Positions 13,256 through 24,302 of a stretch of DNA of 64,000 nt are shown piece by piece. Each line of letters starts with the position of its first letter. Positions within the stretch are counted from its first letter, which is position 1. The DNA comes from Palaemon carinicauda (Eukaryota; Arthropoda; Malacostraca; Decapoda; Palaemonidae). A program made the translations under genes and the position numbers. Below the pieces are notes generated by a model. The model saw nothing but the letters and a program-made list of their open reading frames with translations, searched no databases and had not been told where the DNA came from. The stretch is taken from NCBI RefSeq assembly GCF_036898095.1, contig NC_090729.1:63197758-63261757 (forward strand), in the 5' to 3' direction.

Positions 13256-13785
13256 ATGGATAGAAACTCGACAGGTTTTGGGCCCGAGAACAGATTGGTG
13301 GTGGACGGTATGAACGCAAGTATGAATTGTAAGAGGTCAAATTTATTGGGTAATTAACAGTTGCAGAAGTTACAAGACACCATTCTAACAGAGGTGGAGT
13401 AGCAGACATTGACCTGGATGGAGAACCTATTGCTAAAACTTTTGCCAAAATCATTCAGAATTTGGGCAACAGTAATTTATGCACTTTACGGGAATCCTCT
13501 ACAGAAATTATGACTGATTATATAATTCATGCCGACAACGTAGCTGTTACTCTGAAAACTGCTGATGAGGTGATCATTGATAGTTCACCTGTTGCGATGG
13601 TGATTAAAGGACCGCCCTAAGAATTAATGAGTGATATAAATTTTAGGTCATTGTGATCTCCAAGAGGTCAAGAAATTTGGGAAGGTCGTTGAAGGTTTGG
13701 AAATCGTTGATACTAAAATCTAAGATTGCACAGTTTGTAGTAAAGTTAAAATGGTAAATGAAAGGTCAAGAATAGCCTACTTGGT
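13256..13785 (+). pseudogene. Copia-type gag and GAG-pre-integrase relic
   Basis: The plus strand reads LQKLQDTILTEVE and, after a frameshift, GGVADIDLDG, then MTDYIIHADN and DEVIIDSSPVAMVIKG. These are gag blocks of Ty1/copia elements known from invertebrates. After a deletion comes VVEGLEIVDTKI and CTVCSKVKMVNERSR, the C-x2-C GAG-pre-integrase block. The frame breaks off where the minus-strand Gypsy element begins at about 13.79 kb. The matching integrase part resumes at about 21.1 kb. Assignment rests on family motifs remembered, not on a search. Confidence 0.6.
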
Positions 13786-13799
13786 GATAGAACAAAGCC

Positions 13800-15698
13800 T
13801 CCTTTTGAAATATTACTATTTACGATTTCTAAAATATACTCTGCCCTCTACTTCTATTTTGTATTTCCTTTTTGCAACCTCTTTTATTACCTTACCTTTC
13901 TTCCATTCCTTTTTTTCCTGGAACTGGTTGTACACGTATGACATCACCTGGTTTTAATGAGACTAAATTCTCACATGATCTGTTATAATATCTAGTTTGC
14001 CTAATCAATTTTTTAGTTTGAACTTCTGGTACCTCATCAACAATCTTGGGTTTAAGTAAATATTCTGTTATAGGTAATTGACTTTTAGTTCTTCTACCAA
14101 AAAATCTTTAAGCAGGTGAAGAGTTAAATCCCTCAGTTGGAGTGTTTCTCCATTCAAGAAGTGCTAATAAAGGATCATAGCCATCCTCCTTTGATTTTGT
14201 GAACAACTGTTTCATTATTTTTACTGCATTTTAAGCTTTGCCATTTGACTGGTGGTGGTAAGGGGATGATTTTTCATGTTTAAATGACCATTTCTTTACA
14301 AAAGTTTGAAATTCCCTTGATGTAAATTGTAAGCCACAGTCAGTTACTACAATGTCTGGTATACCATAGCGTGAAAAATGACTCCTTAACTTGCTTACAA
14401 CATTTGACGCCTACATATTTTCCAATGAATTTATCTCAAAATATGATAAATAATAATCTACCAAAATCAAATAGTTACAATTTCCAACACTAAAAATATC
14501 CATTCCAATTTTAGACCAAGGCCTAGAAGGAAAATCATGTGAATTTAAGGATTCCTTGGTTTGTTTACTACCATACTTATTACACACCATACAAGAAGAA
14601 ACATAATTCTTTATATCTGCACTCATGCCAGGCCAGAACAATATATCTCTACCATATCTAACAGTAGCTTCAATCCCATTGTGAGCATAATGAATTTGTT
14701 TCAGCATGTAAGACCTTAAACATGATGGGACTACAATGCAATTACCTCTAAATATTATATCATTATCAATAGTAAGTTCATCCCTAAATTTAAAAAAAAG
14801 ATCTTATGGCTTCAGGAACATCTATACAATGAGTGGGCCAACCTTTTAGAATTGTTTCTTTTAATGTTTGCAATGCAATATCACTTATGGTCTTTTATCT
14901 AATAGCCTCAAGTCTTTCATTTGTCACAGCAACATGTTCTGTCATATTTACATTATCAACCTCTTCAAATAATGCAATTACATCAGATTTATCAGCACCT
15001 GAAAATGTATTCGACAAGCAATCTCTACTCAATGTATCTGCTATATACATTTTACTACCTGGTTTATACTTAACACTCAAATTAAACTTCTGCAATTGCA
15101 ATAACATACTTTGTAACCTATTGGGACATTTCATTAATGGTTTCTTAAAAATACTTTCCAAAGGTTTGTGATCAGTTTCTACAATAACATCTTTGCCATA
15201 AAGATATTAATCAAAACAAAACGCTGCAAAAATAATGGCTAACATCTCTTTTTCTATTTGAGCCTATCACTGTTCTGTTTCAGTTAACGATTTAGAAGCA
15301 TAAGCCACTGGGTGACCGTTTTGCATTAGGACAGCACCTAATCCTGACATTGAAGCATCACACTGTAAAGACACACAACAATTACTGTCAAAATATTTCA
15401 AGCAAGGAGCTTCAACAATTAGTTTCTTAATCTTGGAGAATGCTTCATCATGAGAAGAGTTCCACTGCCATTCAACATTTTTCTTTTCTAGATTTCTTAA
15501 TGGTTGAGTTACTTCTGACAACCTTGGTAAAAACTTTGAAAGATAATTAACCATCCCTAGAAATCTTTTCAATGATTTAACATCCCTTGGCACTTTTAGA
15601 CAATTAATAGCTTCAATTTTCTTTGGATCTGGACAAACACCATCCTTTGTTAGCAAATGTCCAATGTACTTAACTTCAGTCACATGTAATTTCATCTT
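13800..15698 (-). pseudogene. Gypsy pol, 3' half: RT thumb, RNase H, integrase
   Basis: Continues in frame from the ORF at 15699-17615 after a TAG stop. 15267-15695 has YIGHLLTKDGV and the RNase H start (LQCDASMSGLGAVL). Stops TGA and TAG follow at about 15264-15269, then AQIEKEMLAI and ETDHKPLESIF. The integrase has its zinc finger (HYAH...CMVC) and core: MDIFSVG (first Asp) and VVTDCGLQF (second Asp). The position expected to be the catalytic Glu in NGKAE reads TAA at 14231-14233. More stops lie at 14411-14413 and about 14111. A C-terminal KPGDVIRVQP...WKKGKV block ends near 13810. Clearly inactive. Confidence 0.85.
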
Positions 15699-17615
15699 CT
15701 ATTGATTTAACTTGATGTTTTCGTTTCGGCATCTTTGTAGTAACGCTAATAGGTTCTTATCATGGTTTTCCAAAGCTTCCTGATCAGTATTTCCTTTGCC
15801 ATAAACTAGGATATCGTCTGCTATTACTTCTATGCCATCTAAATTATGTAAGGCATCATGCATTCGTCTCTGGTACTCTTCTGGTGCCGATGATATACAA
15901 AAAGGCATTCTCTTCCATCTATACCTACCAAAAGGCGTAATAAATGTAGTCAAATAACTTGACTCTTTGTCAAGTTGCCCTCGCCAAAATCCATTCTTTG
16001 CATCAAGTACTGAAAATATTTTAGCTTTACCTAATCTTGGTAAAATTTCCTCAATTGTTGGAAGTGGATAATGGGGTCTCTTGATAGCTTTGTTCATATC
16101 TGTAGGATCTAAACAAATCCTTAAATCTGAATTAGGTTTTGTTACTAAAACCATGCTAGAAACCCAATTTGTAGGTTCCGAGACCTTTTCAATAATGGCA
16201 CCTTCCATACTACTTAACTGCTTCTTCAATTTTCTCTTAAGGGCAAAAGGAACTTTTCTTGGAGCATGGATCACTGGTGACACTGTATCATCAATATTTA
16301 TCTTACATGGAGGTCCTAATTCCCCCAATCCTTCAAATAAATCAGGAAAATCAGAAATAATCTGGTTTTTATCTAACACTTTTGGAGAAACCTCATTTAT
16401 TTCTTGCCTAGCACTTGGGTTATCATTCACAAGAATTTTCATCAATTTCAGTCTCTGTCCATCCTCATAACCTATTACAGAAGAAACATTTTCCTTCACT
16501 ACATAGAAATTAAGTTTATACTGCTTTCCTTTCGTTTCACACATTAGAGTTTTAATTCCAATAGTCTTGATTGGTTTATTATTAAACACTTTCAGTTTGA
16601 TGCTATCACCAATATCTAACTTATCATTGCCAATCAAACGCTTCAATTCTCTAACACTCAAAACATTGCACGTAGCACCGGAATCAATCTGAAAATTTAT
16701 TTCTTGCGGATTTACAGTCATGGTTACATACTGCTTTCTCTCGTGAGACATAGAAATGTTTCCTATCGATTCATTTATTGTGCTAATTTGCTGAAGGTCA
16801 CTATCACTGTCCTCATTCCCTTCACAAGTTTTCACTTTTTCAGAGTTCCAATTAGTATTACACTGTTTAGCATAATGATTCTTTTTCTTACGTTTGGCAC
16901 ACACTTGACCATATGCTGGGCACATCCTAATTTTATGAGTCCTGCCACAATACCTGCAATCTTTTATTTCCTTGGCACAATTGTACTTAGGCTTAATTTG
17001 AGGATTTGTGTACTTATTTTTCTTCTTCCACACGACATTAACTTCCTCTTCTTCAGTATTGCTACTAGTCATTTGCTGAATTCGCATTTCATAATTTTTT
17101 ACAAAATTCACAGCCCTTTCCAAGGTCATTGGCTTTGTATCCATCTGCACATGATCCAGTAATTTCTCCCTAGCCTTATCATCATGTAAATTGAGGATGA
17201 ATTGATCCCTGATCATTTCTTCTTCATTATTATAATTGCAAGTTTTGCATAGAATTCTTAACTCAGTTATGAATTGGTCACAACTTTCATTAGATTCTTG
17301 TTTCTGCTTGAGAAATTTGTATCTTTCCATGATTATATTTGATCTGGGACTGCATTCTGCATCAAATTTCCTTAATACTTTATCTATCTTATATTTATCT
17401 CCATCTGCATCCCAAGACAGTGTATTATATTTCTCAACCCCTAATTCTCCTATAACATGCAAGAATGTTGCTACCCTTCGTCTGTCAGCTTCATTGTCTA
17501 AGCCTATGGCAATTTCATAGTTAATAAAAGCTTCTGTAAATTTCTTCCATTTGAGGGCTACATTAGTACTTGCACTAAAGTCCATATGACTCGGTGGAGT
17601 TAGCTGTACATTCAT
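15699..17615 (-). CDS. Gypsy-type retrotransposon Gag-protease-RT (truncated by a stop)
   Basis: A 638-residue open frame. Residues 1-190 are Gag-like. The first zinc knuckle, CRYCGRTHKIRMC, is at 220-232; the second (239-252) has Arg where the second Cys should be. The retroviral-type aspartic protease motif DSGA is at 311-314. RT starts near 460, with SVLDAKNGF at 535-543 and the catalytic IADDILVYG at 598-606. The frame ends at a TAG inside the RT domain, after which homology continues in the same frame. The protein would reverse-transcribe element RNA. Start chosen at the first ATG, ahead of a Gag-like region typical in length. Confidence 0.85.
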   Translation of the reverse strand: MNVQLTPPSHMDFSASTNVALKWKKFTEAFINYEIAIGLDNEADRRRVATFLHVIGELGVEKYNTLSWDADGDKYKIDKVLRKFDAECSPRSNIIMERYKFLKQKQESNESCDQFITELRILCKTCNYNNEEEMIRDQFILNLHDDKAREKLLDHVQMDTKPMTLERAVNFVKNYEMRIQQMTSSNTEEEEVNVVWKKKNKYTNPQIKPKYNCAKEIKDCRYCGRTHKIRMCPAYGQVCAKRKKKNHYAKQCNTNWNSEKVKTCEGNEDSDSDLQQISTINESIGNISMSHERKQYVTMTVNPQEINFQIDSGATCNVLSVRELKRLIGNDKLDIGDSIKLKVFNNKPIKTIGIKTLMCETKGKQYKLNFYVVKENVSSVIGYEDGQRLKLMKILVNDNPSARQEINEVSPKVLDKNQIISDFPDLFEGLGELGPPCKINIDDTVSPVIHAPRKVPFALKRKLKKQLSSMEGAIIEKVSEPTNWVSSMVLVTKPNSDLRICLDPTDMNKAIKRPHYPLPTIEEILPRLGKAKIFSVLDAKNGFWRGQLDKESSYLTTFITPFGRYRWKRMPFCISSAPEEYQRRMHDALHNLDGIEVIADDILVYGKGNTDQEALENHDKNLLALLQRCRNENIKLNQ

Positions 17616-17763
17616 CTTTATGGTACAAAACTACCTTAATTATGATGAGAAAAAAAAAACTTATCCCACTGGGAAAAATTATGCACGTCGGCAAAAAGCA
17701 TAGCCTAGGACATCAACAAACTTGTCCGTAACTTGTAAGTTGTCACTTACCCTCATTTCTTCT
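17616..17763 (-). other. Gypsy 5' untranslated leader, interrupted by copy B
   Basis: Minus-strand leader between the Gag start and TTAA-element copy B. On the far side of copy B the sequence reads, on the minus strand, AGGTGTCAGGAGTGGTTCTT, which resembles a primer-binding region, and then joins this leader through TTAA. Removing copy B restores a continuous leader. Confidence 0.5.
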
Positions 17764-20700
17764 TTAACCCTGGATAGGTACGATGGGTCGTTTGCGACCC
17801 TGAGCGTCAAAAAAAAACAGGTTTTTCTCACGTGACTCACCCCCGTGACTGAATTTGTGGGTGATCGACCTGCAGGAGGTGTCTCCCCTACACGCTCTAG
17901 TAGTGTCCAGATGTGCATTGCTGTAGCTGTACTCCTTCCCCGATTTCTGAGACGCGTCGGGGTCGTTCGCGACCGAGTTTACCCTTCTAAGGTAGTTTGC
18001 ATAATTATCAAAGTTATTACGTATTATGAAATTGTCGTAGAATGGTGCAACTTGTATAGGTTATCAGTTATGGAAAGTCTTGGTGGATTGTTTGGCTACC
18101 ATGTGCATGATTTTTTTTTTAGTTAAAATGTCGTTCATCACCACGAGGACCATTTTACCGCGAGTGCCCCTTTTTCATTTTTTTTCATTTTTTTGCCAAG
18201 TCATTTTTCCGTAAGATATTGCCAAATAGGGTCGTAAAACTTTTGCTTGTTTAGTGTTGGAAAGTGTGTCTAGATGATCTGGCTACCCATGCATGACTAT
18301 GTTTTTGTCAGATACGACGTAGTTATTGGTATATTGGGTATTTAACTGCGGTTACCAATTTCTGTTTTTTTTCAATATTTGTAAAAATTACTACGTAGTA
18401 AGGAATTGCCGTATATTATTCATTTTTTTTTCATGTTTATGTGTTAGAAAGTGTGCCTTGATGGTTGGGCTAACACGTGCATGTCTTTTTTTTTATCTGA
18501 GAGGCCGTATATTAGAATGTCAGGCATTTTACCGCGAGTGTCCCTTTTTCATTTTTTTTCATTTTTTTGCCAAGTCATTTTTCCGTAAGATATTGCGAAA
18601 TAGTGTCGTAAAACTTTTGCTTTTTTAGTGTTGGAAAGTGTGTCTAGATGATCTGGCTACCCATGCGTGATTTTGTTTTTGTCAGATACGACGTAGTTAT
18701 TGGTATATTGGGTATTTAACTGCGGTTGCCAATTTCTGTTTTTTTCAATATTTGTAAAAATTTACTACGTAGTAAGGAATTGCCGTATATTATTGATTTT
18801 TTTTTCATGTTTATGTGTTAGAAAGTGTGCCTTGATGGTTGGGCTAACACGTGCATGTCTTTTTTTTTATCTGAGATGCCGTATATTAGAATGTTGGGCA
18901 TTTTTCCGCGAGTGCCCCTTTTTATTTGTTTTGCATTTTTTTGCTTAGTCATGTTACCGTAAGGAATTGGCAAGTAGTGTCGCAAAACTTATATTTTTAT
19001 AGTGTTGGAAAGTGTTTCTAGATGATCTAGCTACCCATGCCTATTTTTTTTTTAGCCAGATATGGCGTATATATAAGTATGTGTTCGATTTTCCTGTGAT
19101 TGCCATTTTTTCGTTTTTTCCCATTTCTTTCAAAATTACTACGTTCTAAGGAACTATTACAGAATAATATTTCATTTATATGTTTATTTGTCGGAAAATG
19201 TGCCTTGATGGTTTGCCTAGCACGTGGCTGAAATTTTTTTTTTCTGAAATGCCGTATATTAGAATGGCCATTTTTCCACGAGTGCCCCTTTTTATTTGTT
19301 TTGCATTTTTTTGCTTAGTCATGTTACCGTAAGGAATTGGCAAGTAGTGTCGCAAAACTTATAATTTTATAGTGTTGGAAAGTGTTTCTAGATGATCTGG
19401 CTACCCATGCCTATCTTCTTTTTTTAGCCAGATATGGCGTATATATAGGTATGTGTTCGATTTTCCTGTGATTGCCATTTTTTCGTTTTTTCCCATTTCT
19501 TTCAAAATTACTACGTACTAAGGAACTATCATAGAGTAATTATTCATTTAGATGTTTATTTGTCGGAAAATGTGCCTTGATGGTTTGCCTAGCACGTGGC
19601 TGAATTTTTTTTTTCTGAAATGCCGTATATTAGAATGTTAGCCATTTTTCCGCGAGTGCCCCTTTTTATTTGTTTTGCATTTTTTTGCTTAGTCATGTTA
19701 CCGTAAGGAATTGGCAAGTAGTGTCGCAAAACTTATATTTTTATAGTGTTGGAAAGAGTTTCTAGATGATCTGGCTACCCATGCCTATCTTTTTTTTAGC
19801 CAGATATGGCGTATATATAGGTATGTGTTCGATTTTCCGGTGATTGCCATTTTTTCGTTTTTTCCCAATTCTTTCAAAATTACTACGTACTAAGGAACTA
19901 TCACAGAGTAATGATTCCTCTAGATGTTTATTTGTCGGAAAATTTTGTTTAGTTTTTTTTTTGATTGAATATCATCAATTTTTTTTTAGCTAAAATATTA
20001 TATTGTTTTACATTTTTTTTTTTTTTTCGATTTTTTTGGGTCAGAATTTTAATTTTATAGTCGTAAAATAATCGTCAATTATCCAGCAACCCACCATACA
20101 ATTTTTATGCGTATCCAATAATAATTAGATTAGTAAATAACACCTTGAAATTGACATACCCTTCCTACATTTCAAGTGGCAGATTAGGGAGTCTGAGTCA
20201 GTGTGGTTGGCGGCCATTTTGTGGACATATCCGAAGCGTAAGCTGCCCTATCTATATATATTCTTGTTCCCTATAGAATTTGTGATATTTTGGTATATTT
20301 TTACCTGCATAATTATCATATTATATATTAAATATATGTATTTTTTTACGAAATTTCTAATTACTCAAAAAATTACCTTTAGATATGGCCCCTGATATAA
20401 ATGTAATTTACAAAATAATGAAGATTTTTTTACATATTTCTATTTTAGGATAACATATGTTTATTCCCTAAAAAAATTAGCCACTTCCTATTTCATTTGG
20501 GTACCCAAAAAAATTCATGAAATTTGGACAAATTTTTTTGCCCAAAAAAAGTTACCCTTTTTTTCTCATTTCAGATCTTCACCTCCATGGGTCTGACTTC
20601 ATCCAAAATACATCAAGATGTGTCCTAAACATTCAAGAATCAATTCCTAAAAGTAATTGTGTATATATGTATAATTTTTTTTTTATGAATTTTTATGTCA

Positions 20701-20936
20701 GGTCTTTTTTTTCTACTTAATTTTTCAAAATATTTATAATAAATAGTTTTTCTGCAGATAAGTAGTATTTATCTTTACAGTTGTTTTAAGCATTCATTGA
20801 AGTTTTTTTTTGGCAAAAGAAAAAAGGAGGTTACTGCAAAAACTGATTTTTCAAGAATTTTTTTTGGCGTCGGGGTCGTTCGCGTCCGAGTATACCCTTA
20901 AAGGGGTGTCCGAGGAGCGTACCTATCCAGGGTTAA
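17764..20936 (+). mobile_element. TTAA repeat element, copy B
   Basis: TTAA at 17764-17767 and 20933-20936 flank a 3,165-bp element. Its ends are CCCTGGATAGGTACG and the reverse complement. The left subterminal region holds GGGTCGTTTGCGACCC and, ~175 bp inward, GGGTCGTTCGCGACC. The right end has GGGTCGTTCGCGTCC followed by GAGTATACCC. Five tandem units are marked by TAGATGATCT at 18271, 18645, 19019, 19389 and 19763, giving 370-374-bp spacing. It is inserted in the leader of the Gypsy element. Confidence 0.85.
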
Positions 20937-21130
20937 TCCAGCTTTTATGTAGATAAGAACCACTCCTGACACCTTGTTATGGGTTCTGATTGATAAGCTG
21001 AGGGTAATTAACCTTAGTTTATTATACAAGTTATACAGCAAGTTATACAATATTGCAGAGCCAACATGTGGAGGGCATGGAGAATGCAGAAGACTCTGTG
21101 GTCACGTGACTTACCCAAACATAAACAACA
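20937..21130 (-). other. Gypsy 5' LTR remnant and primer-binding region
   Basis: On the minus strand this reads an LTR-like stretch with TATAATAAACTAAGG (possible AATAAA poly-A signal), then ...CCCATAACA followed by AGGTGTCAGGAGTGG, a plausible LTR end and primer-binding site. No matching 3' LTR is recognisable near 13.8 kb, so the exact LTR limits cannot be set. Confidence 0.4.
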
Positions 21131-21935
21131 GATATCATCTACAAACTTAGACTGCGTACCAAACAATATTCATACTTTGATTACATACGAAATCCTGACC
21201 ACAACATTCACATATTGTTACACTCCTCACCAGAAAGGATCAGCAGAAAGGCTGTTTACAGCATTATTTGAAATGGCCAGGAGTTTACTTTTAGATTCGA
21301 ATTTACCGGAATATTTGTGGACCAATGACGTTATGTCATCAGCGTATGTCAGAAATATGAGTTACAATCCTATATTAGAGAAATCTGTGTTGAAGCTTTC
21401 ACAGGAAGGGCAATTCTAAGCAAGATGTATGTGTTTGGTTCTCAATGTTTTGCTTTTGTGAATGATAGGAAAGAATTAGATGTTGAAACTGAAGAAAGAG
21501 TGCTTGTTGGATTTGATAAAGGAAGTCCTCTTTATCTGGTATATTTTCCTTCTCAAAACAAAATGAAAAGTCTTATCTGTAAGATATATAGAGAAATTTC
21601 TTGACAAATAAAGTATTTATGATGATGATGATGATTATTAAATCAGAAAAGATTATGTCAAACTTGACACTACTGTGAGTGAGAATACAGTAGAATCAAA
21701 TGTTCCTGAACAGCAGAAAGAAGAGAAAGAATGATGTTACCCAAGTAGAGAACGTTTTAGGCCTAAGTATCTTAATGATTATGTGGAATGTTTATCAGAT
21801 CATGCAAATATAACTAATGATTATTGTTATCATATTAGTTATGAACTTCAAACATATGATGATGCTATGAGATGTGAAGAATTTAATGAATGAAGAAAAG
21901 CTAGGAATTCAGAGATTGAGTCATGTTTGAGATAA
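21131..21935 (+). pseudogene. Copia-type integrase relic
   Basis: The plus strand carries the Copia integrase block CYTPHQKGSAER, in which the Glu corresponds to the catalytic Glu, then FEMARSLLLDSNLPEYLW and RNMSYNP. In a following frame come FGSQCFAFV, VLVGFDKGSPLYLVYFPSQNK and, further on, RERFRPKYLNDY and DDAMRCEEF. Frameshifts and stops break it, and the RT part is missing. It is probably the downstream half of the Copia relic at 13.26-13.79 kb, separated by the Gypsy insertion (inference). Confidence 0.7.
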
Positions 21936-22590
21936 AAAGCAAAGCTGAGGCGAATATAGTTCGTTGGGACAGGGTAAGCTAAGAATACAGTATTTTAAAA
22001 TGGAGTCTCCTTGGGGCCTAGATCTTCATATAGGTAAGGTAGTGCTCTTTGGTTAAGTTAGGTGGGGAGCCTTAGATTAGCTGACGTTCTTTAACAAAAA
22101 TGTAGTTTATCTAGGTTCCAATAGTTTGAAACCATTTATAACTATTCTCGTGTCAACACGATTTGTTGGCTGCAAAATATGTAGCAATTCTTTAAGGATT
22201 TTTGTACACCTAGTTCCAATACCTTGATAGACTCTCAAAAACTTGTAAAATTAAATGAGATCATCTATAAAATATAGGCTACAAAATGGGTTTATCATTA
22301 TATTTAGGACTAAACTCATATTTATTTGTATACTGAATTACTTTTCTGGGATATGAATATACCACTTTAACACGTTCTTCACTATCCATAAATAATACTA
22401 ACTGATCAAAGGCGTCTTTTTGAGGAGTACAGATCTACTGTAGATCTGCTCCTGCTTTTCCATAACTTCAAGGGGTGCAAACGTCAATGTAACAGTCTGG
22501 GCTTTACCAAAACCCCTCACTTTGACATACTTCAGCTTCAAATCACAAGTATCCTCTTCTCCCTTCGTTGATAGTTAACAGAAAAGATAA
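21936..22590. other. Unassigned stretch
   Basis: No recognisable gene or repeat after the Copia relic. Confidence 0.4.
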
Positions 22591-22619
22591 ATGTCTCCTT
22601 ACTTATATCATCTCTCAGA

Positions 22620-23130
22620 ATTTAAGAAACTAGAGAAAAAGGGCAGCAGGTCTAGCTTGTGGTGGCAAATTTTCTTTTCTCGTCGATCCATTGTCTTCTC
22701 TTCCTTCCCCTGCTTCTTTAGTAAATGCTATGGTCCTATTATGTTTTTCTCCTTGTCCATCAGTGTTGCCAAATAAGGGGATTTATCTATAGATTTGGGA
22801 ATTTTGGGTGTCAACTCTAATGGGGATATTCTGTACAAATATCTATGAAAAAGAAACAAAAACTAGTAAATCTTTACAATGTTGCTATTAGTTTACTTAG
22901 CACACTATATAAAGTATGGTGAGTAATTTTTATATGAGTAAAGCCTACATGAGCAGAAGAAAATATATTTGTGGTAATGGGGATTTTTAGGTTGTTTTAG
23001 GGATTTTTTATCACGAGTTTTGTGGATTTTTAGACTAACCCATATGGCAACACTGTTGTCCATATGTTGTCCGTCATTCTCATTATATGTCCTGCCCATG
23101 TCCATTTCCTTTTCTTATAAGTTGTTGGAA
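22620..23130 (-). pseudogene. LINE ORF2 C-terminal tail, split by a MITE
   Basis: On the minus strand 23130-23064 reads KWTWAGHIMRMTDNIW, the conserved post-RT tail (WAGHVAR-type block) of RTE/CR1-like LINEs. On the other side of the MITE, 22752-22620 continues with GRKRRQWIDE, the next block of the same tail. With the MITE and one 8-bp duplicate removed, the two parts join. Confidence 0.6.
22753..23063. mobile_element. hAT-type MITE with 8-bp target duplication
   Basis: A 295-bp element at 22761-23055 with terminal inverted repeats CAGTGTTGCCA and TGGCAACACTG. It is flanked by the direct duplication TTGTCCAT at 22753-22760 and 23056-23063. An 8-bp duplication with CAG...CTG ends fits hAT transposons. 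It is non-coding. The insertion interrupts a LINE tail. Confidence 0.88.
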
Positions 23131-23274
23131 TATCTTCTATATAAGTAGTAGGTTGACCAGGGCACCAGCCACCTGTTGAGATACTACCGCTAGTGAGTTA
23201 TGGGGTCTTTTGACTGTCCAGACAGTACTAGAGTGGATCCTGCTCCCTAATTACGGTTCATTTCCCCATTTGCC

Positions 23275-23299
23275 TACACACACACACACACACACACAC
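23275..23299. repeat. (AC)n microsatellite
   Basis: Perfect CA/AC dinucleotide run of about 24 bp. Confidence 0.95.
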
Positions 23300-23499
23300 T
23301 GAATGGTCTGGCATATTCTTTACATATTCTCTTCTGTACTCAGACACCTGACAACACTAAGATTACCAAACAATTCTTTTTCAACCAAGGGGTTACTGCA
23401 CTGTAATTGTTCAGTAGCTACTTTCCTCTTGGTAATGGTAGAAGGGACTCTTTAGCTATGGTAAGCAGCTCTTCTAGGAGAAGTACACTCCATAATCAG

Positions 23500-23784
23500 T
23501 CCATTGTTTTGAGTAGTGTCATAGCCTCTGTACCATTTTCTTCCACTGCTTTGGGTTCGAGTTCTCTTGCTTGAGGGTATGCTTGGGCACACTATGCTAT
23601 TTTATTTCTCTTACTCTTGTTTTGTTAAAGTGTTTATAGTTTATAAAGGCGATATTTATTTTAATGTTGTTACTATTCTTAAAAAACAAATTTTTCCCTG
23701 TTTCCTTTCCTCACTGGGCTATTTTCGCTGTTTGAGCCCCTGGGCTTATAGCATCGTGCTTTTCCAACTATTTTTTTAGCTTAG

Positions 23785-23852
<68 letters not shown>

Positions 23853-23860
23853 AATAATAA
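23500..23860 (+). repeat. Dispersed non-coding repeat ending in (TAA)n
   Basis: The stretch GGGTATGCTTGGGCACACTA ... CCTCACTGGGCTATTTTCGC ... GCCCCTGGGCTTATAGCAT ... TTTTAGCTTAGACATTAATAATAAT has the form of a retroposon 3' end with a (TAA)n tail (23788-23860). I recall similar sequence as a common repeat in decapod genomes, but this is memory, not a search. The 5' limit is uncertain. The DIRS-like element starts directly after the tail. Confidence 0.5.
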
Positions 23861-23888
23861 ACAGATTTTGAAGTGAATCGAAAAATCT

Positions 23889-24240
23889 ATTTTTGGGTGA
23901 AATAGCCATGTTGTCCTAATGGAAGTTCCTTTAAGTAGCTTCCTAAGGGATATATGTACTACAGTGATATTCCCAGAGAATTTTATCTTTAGGTATCTAG
24001 AATTCTAACTCCTGACACGAATATCCTTAAATTTTCTGTCAAGGATATCGCATAATATCAGAGGACGTATTCTTGACACGCCACATAGCAATCTGCACCC
24101 CTAATAGCGTTTACGCTTCGAGGGTGGTGTGGCAGAATAAAAGGGGAGCTTTATCAATGTTACCCGCCTTATCGTACTACTATTGAGTATATTACAACAG
24201 CGCCATTTCCAAGATGGCGGACATTCCTTATAGCATTGAG
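23889..24240 (+). repeat. DIRS terminal repeat, 3' end of element (inverted copy)
   Basis: Reverse complement of 35510-35870: shared blocks include GAGGACGTATTCTTGACACG, AGAATTCTAACTCCTG and CCATTTCCAAGATGGCGGAC (variant in the partner). The outer end abuts the (TAA)n tail. Confidence 0.85.
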
Positions 24241-24302
24241 CATGGTGTTACAGATACAGTACCTCGGGAGGGATACTGTGAAGATCTTTTCTTTTAGAAA
24301 AG

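Noticed and set aside
20201..20395. Conserved short frames MWLAAILWTYPKRK... and MKFGQ... in all TTAA elements
   Set aside because: AT-rich, very short, hydrophobic by composition and not kept in frame in every copy; no promoter or product evidence.
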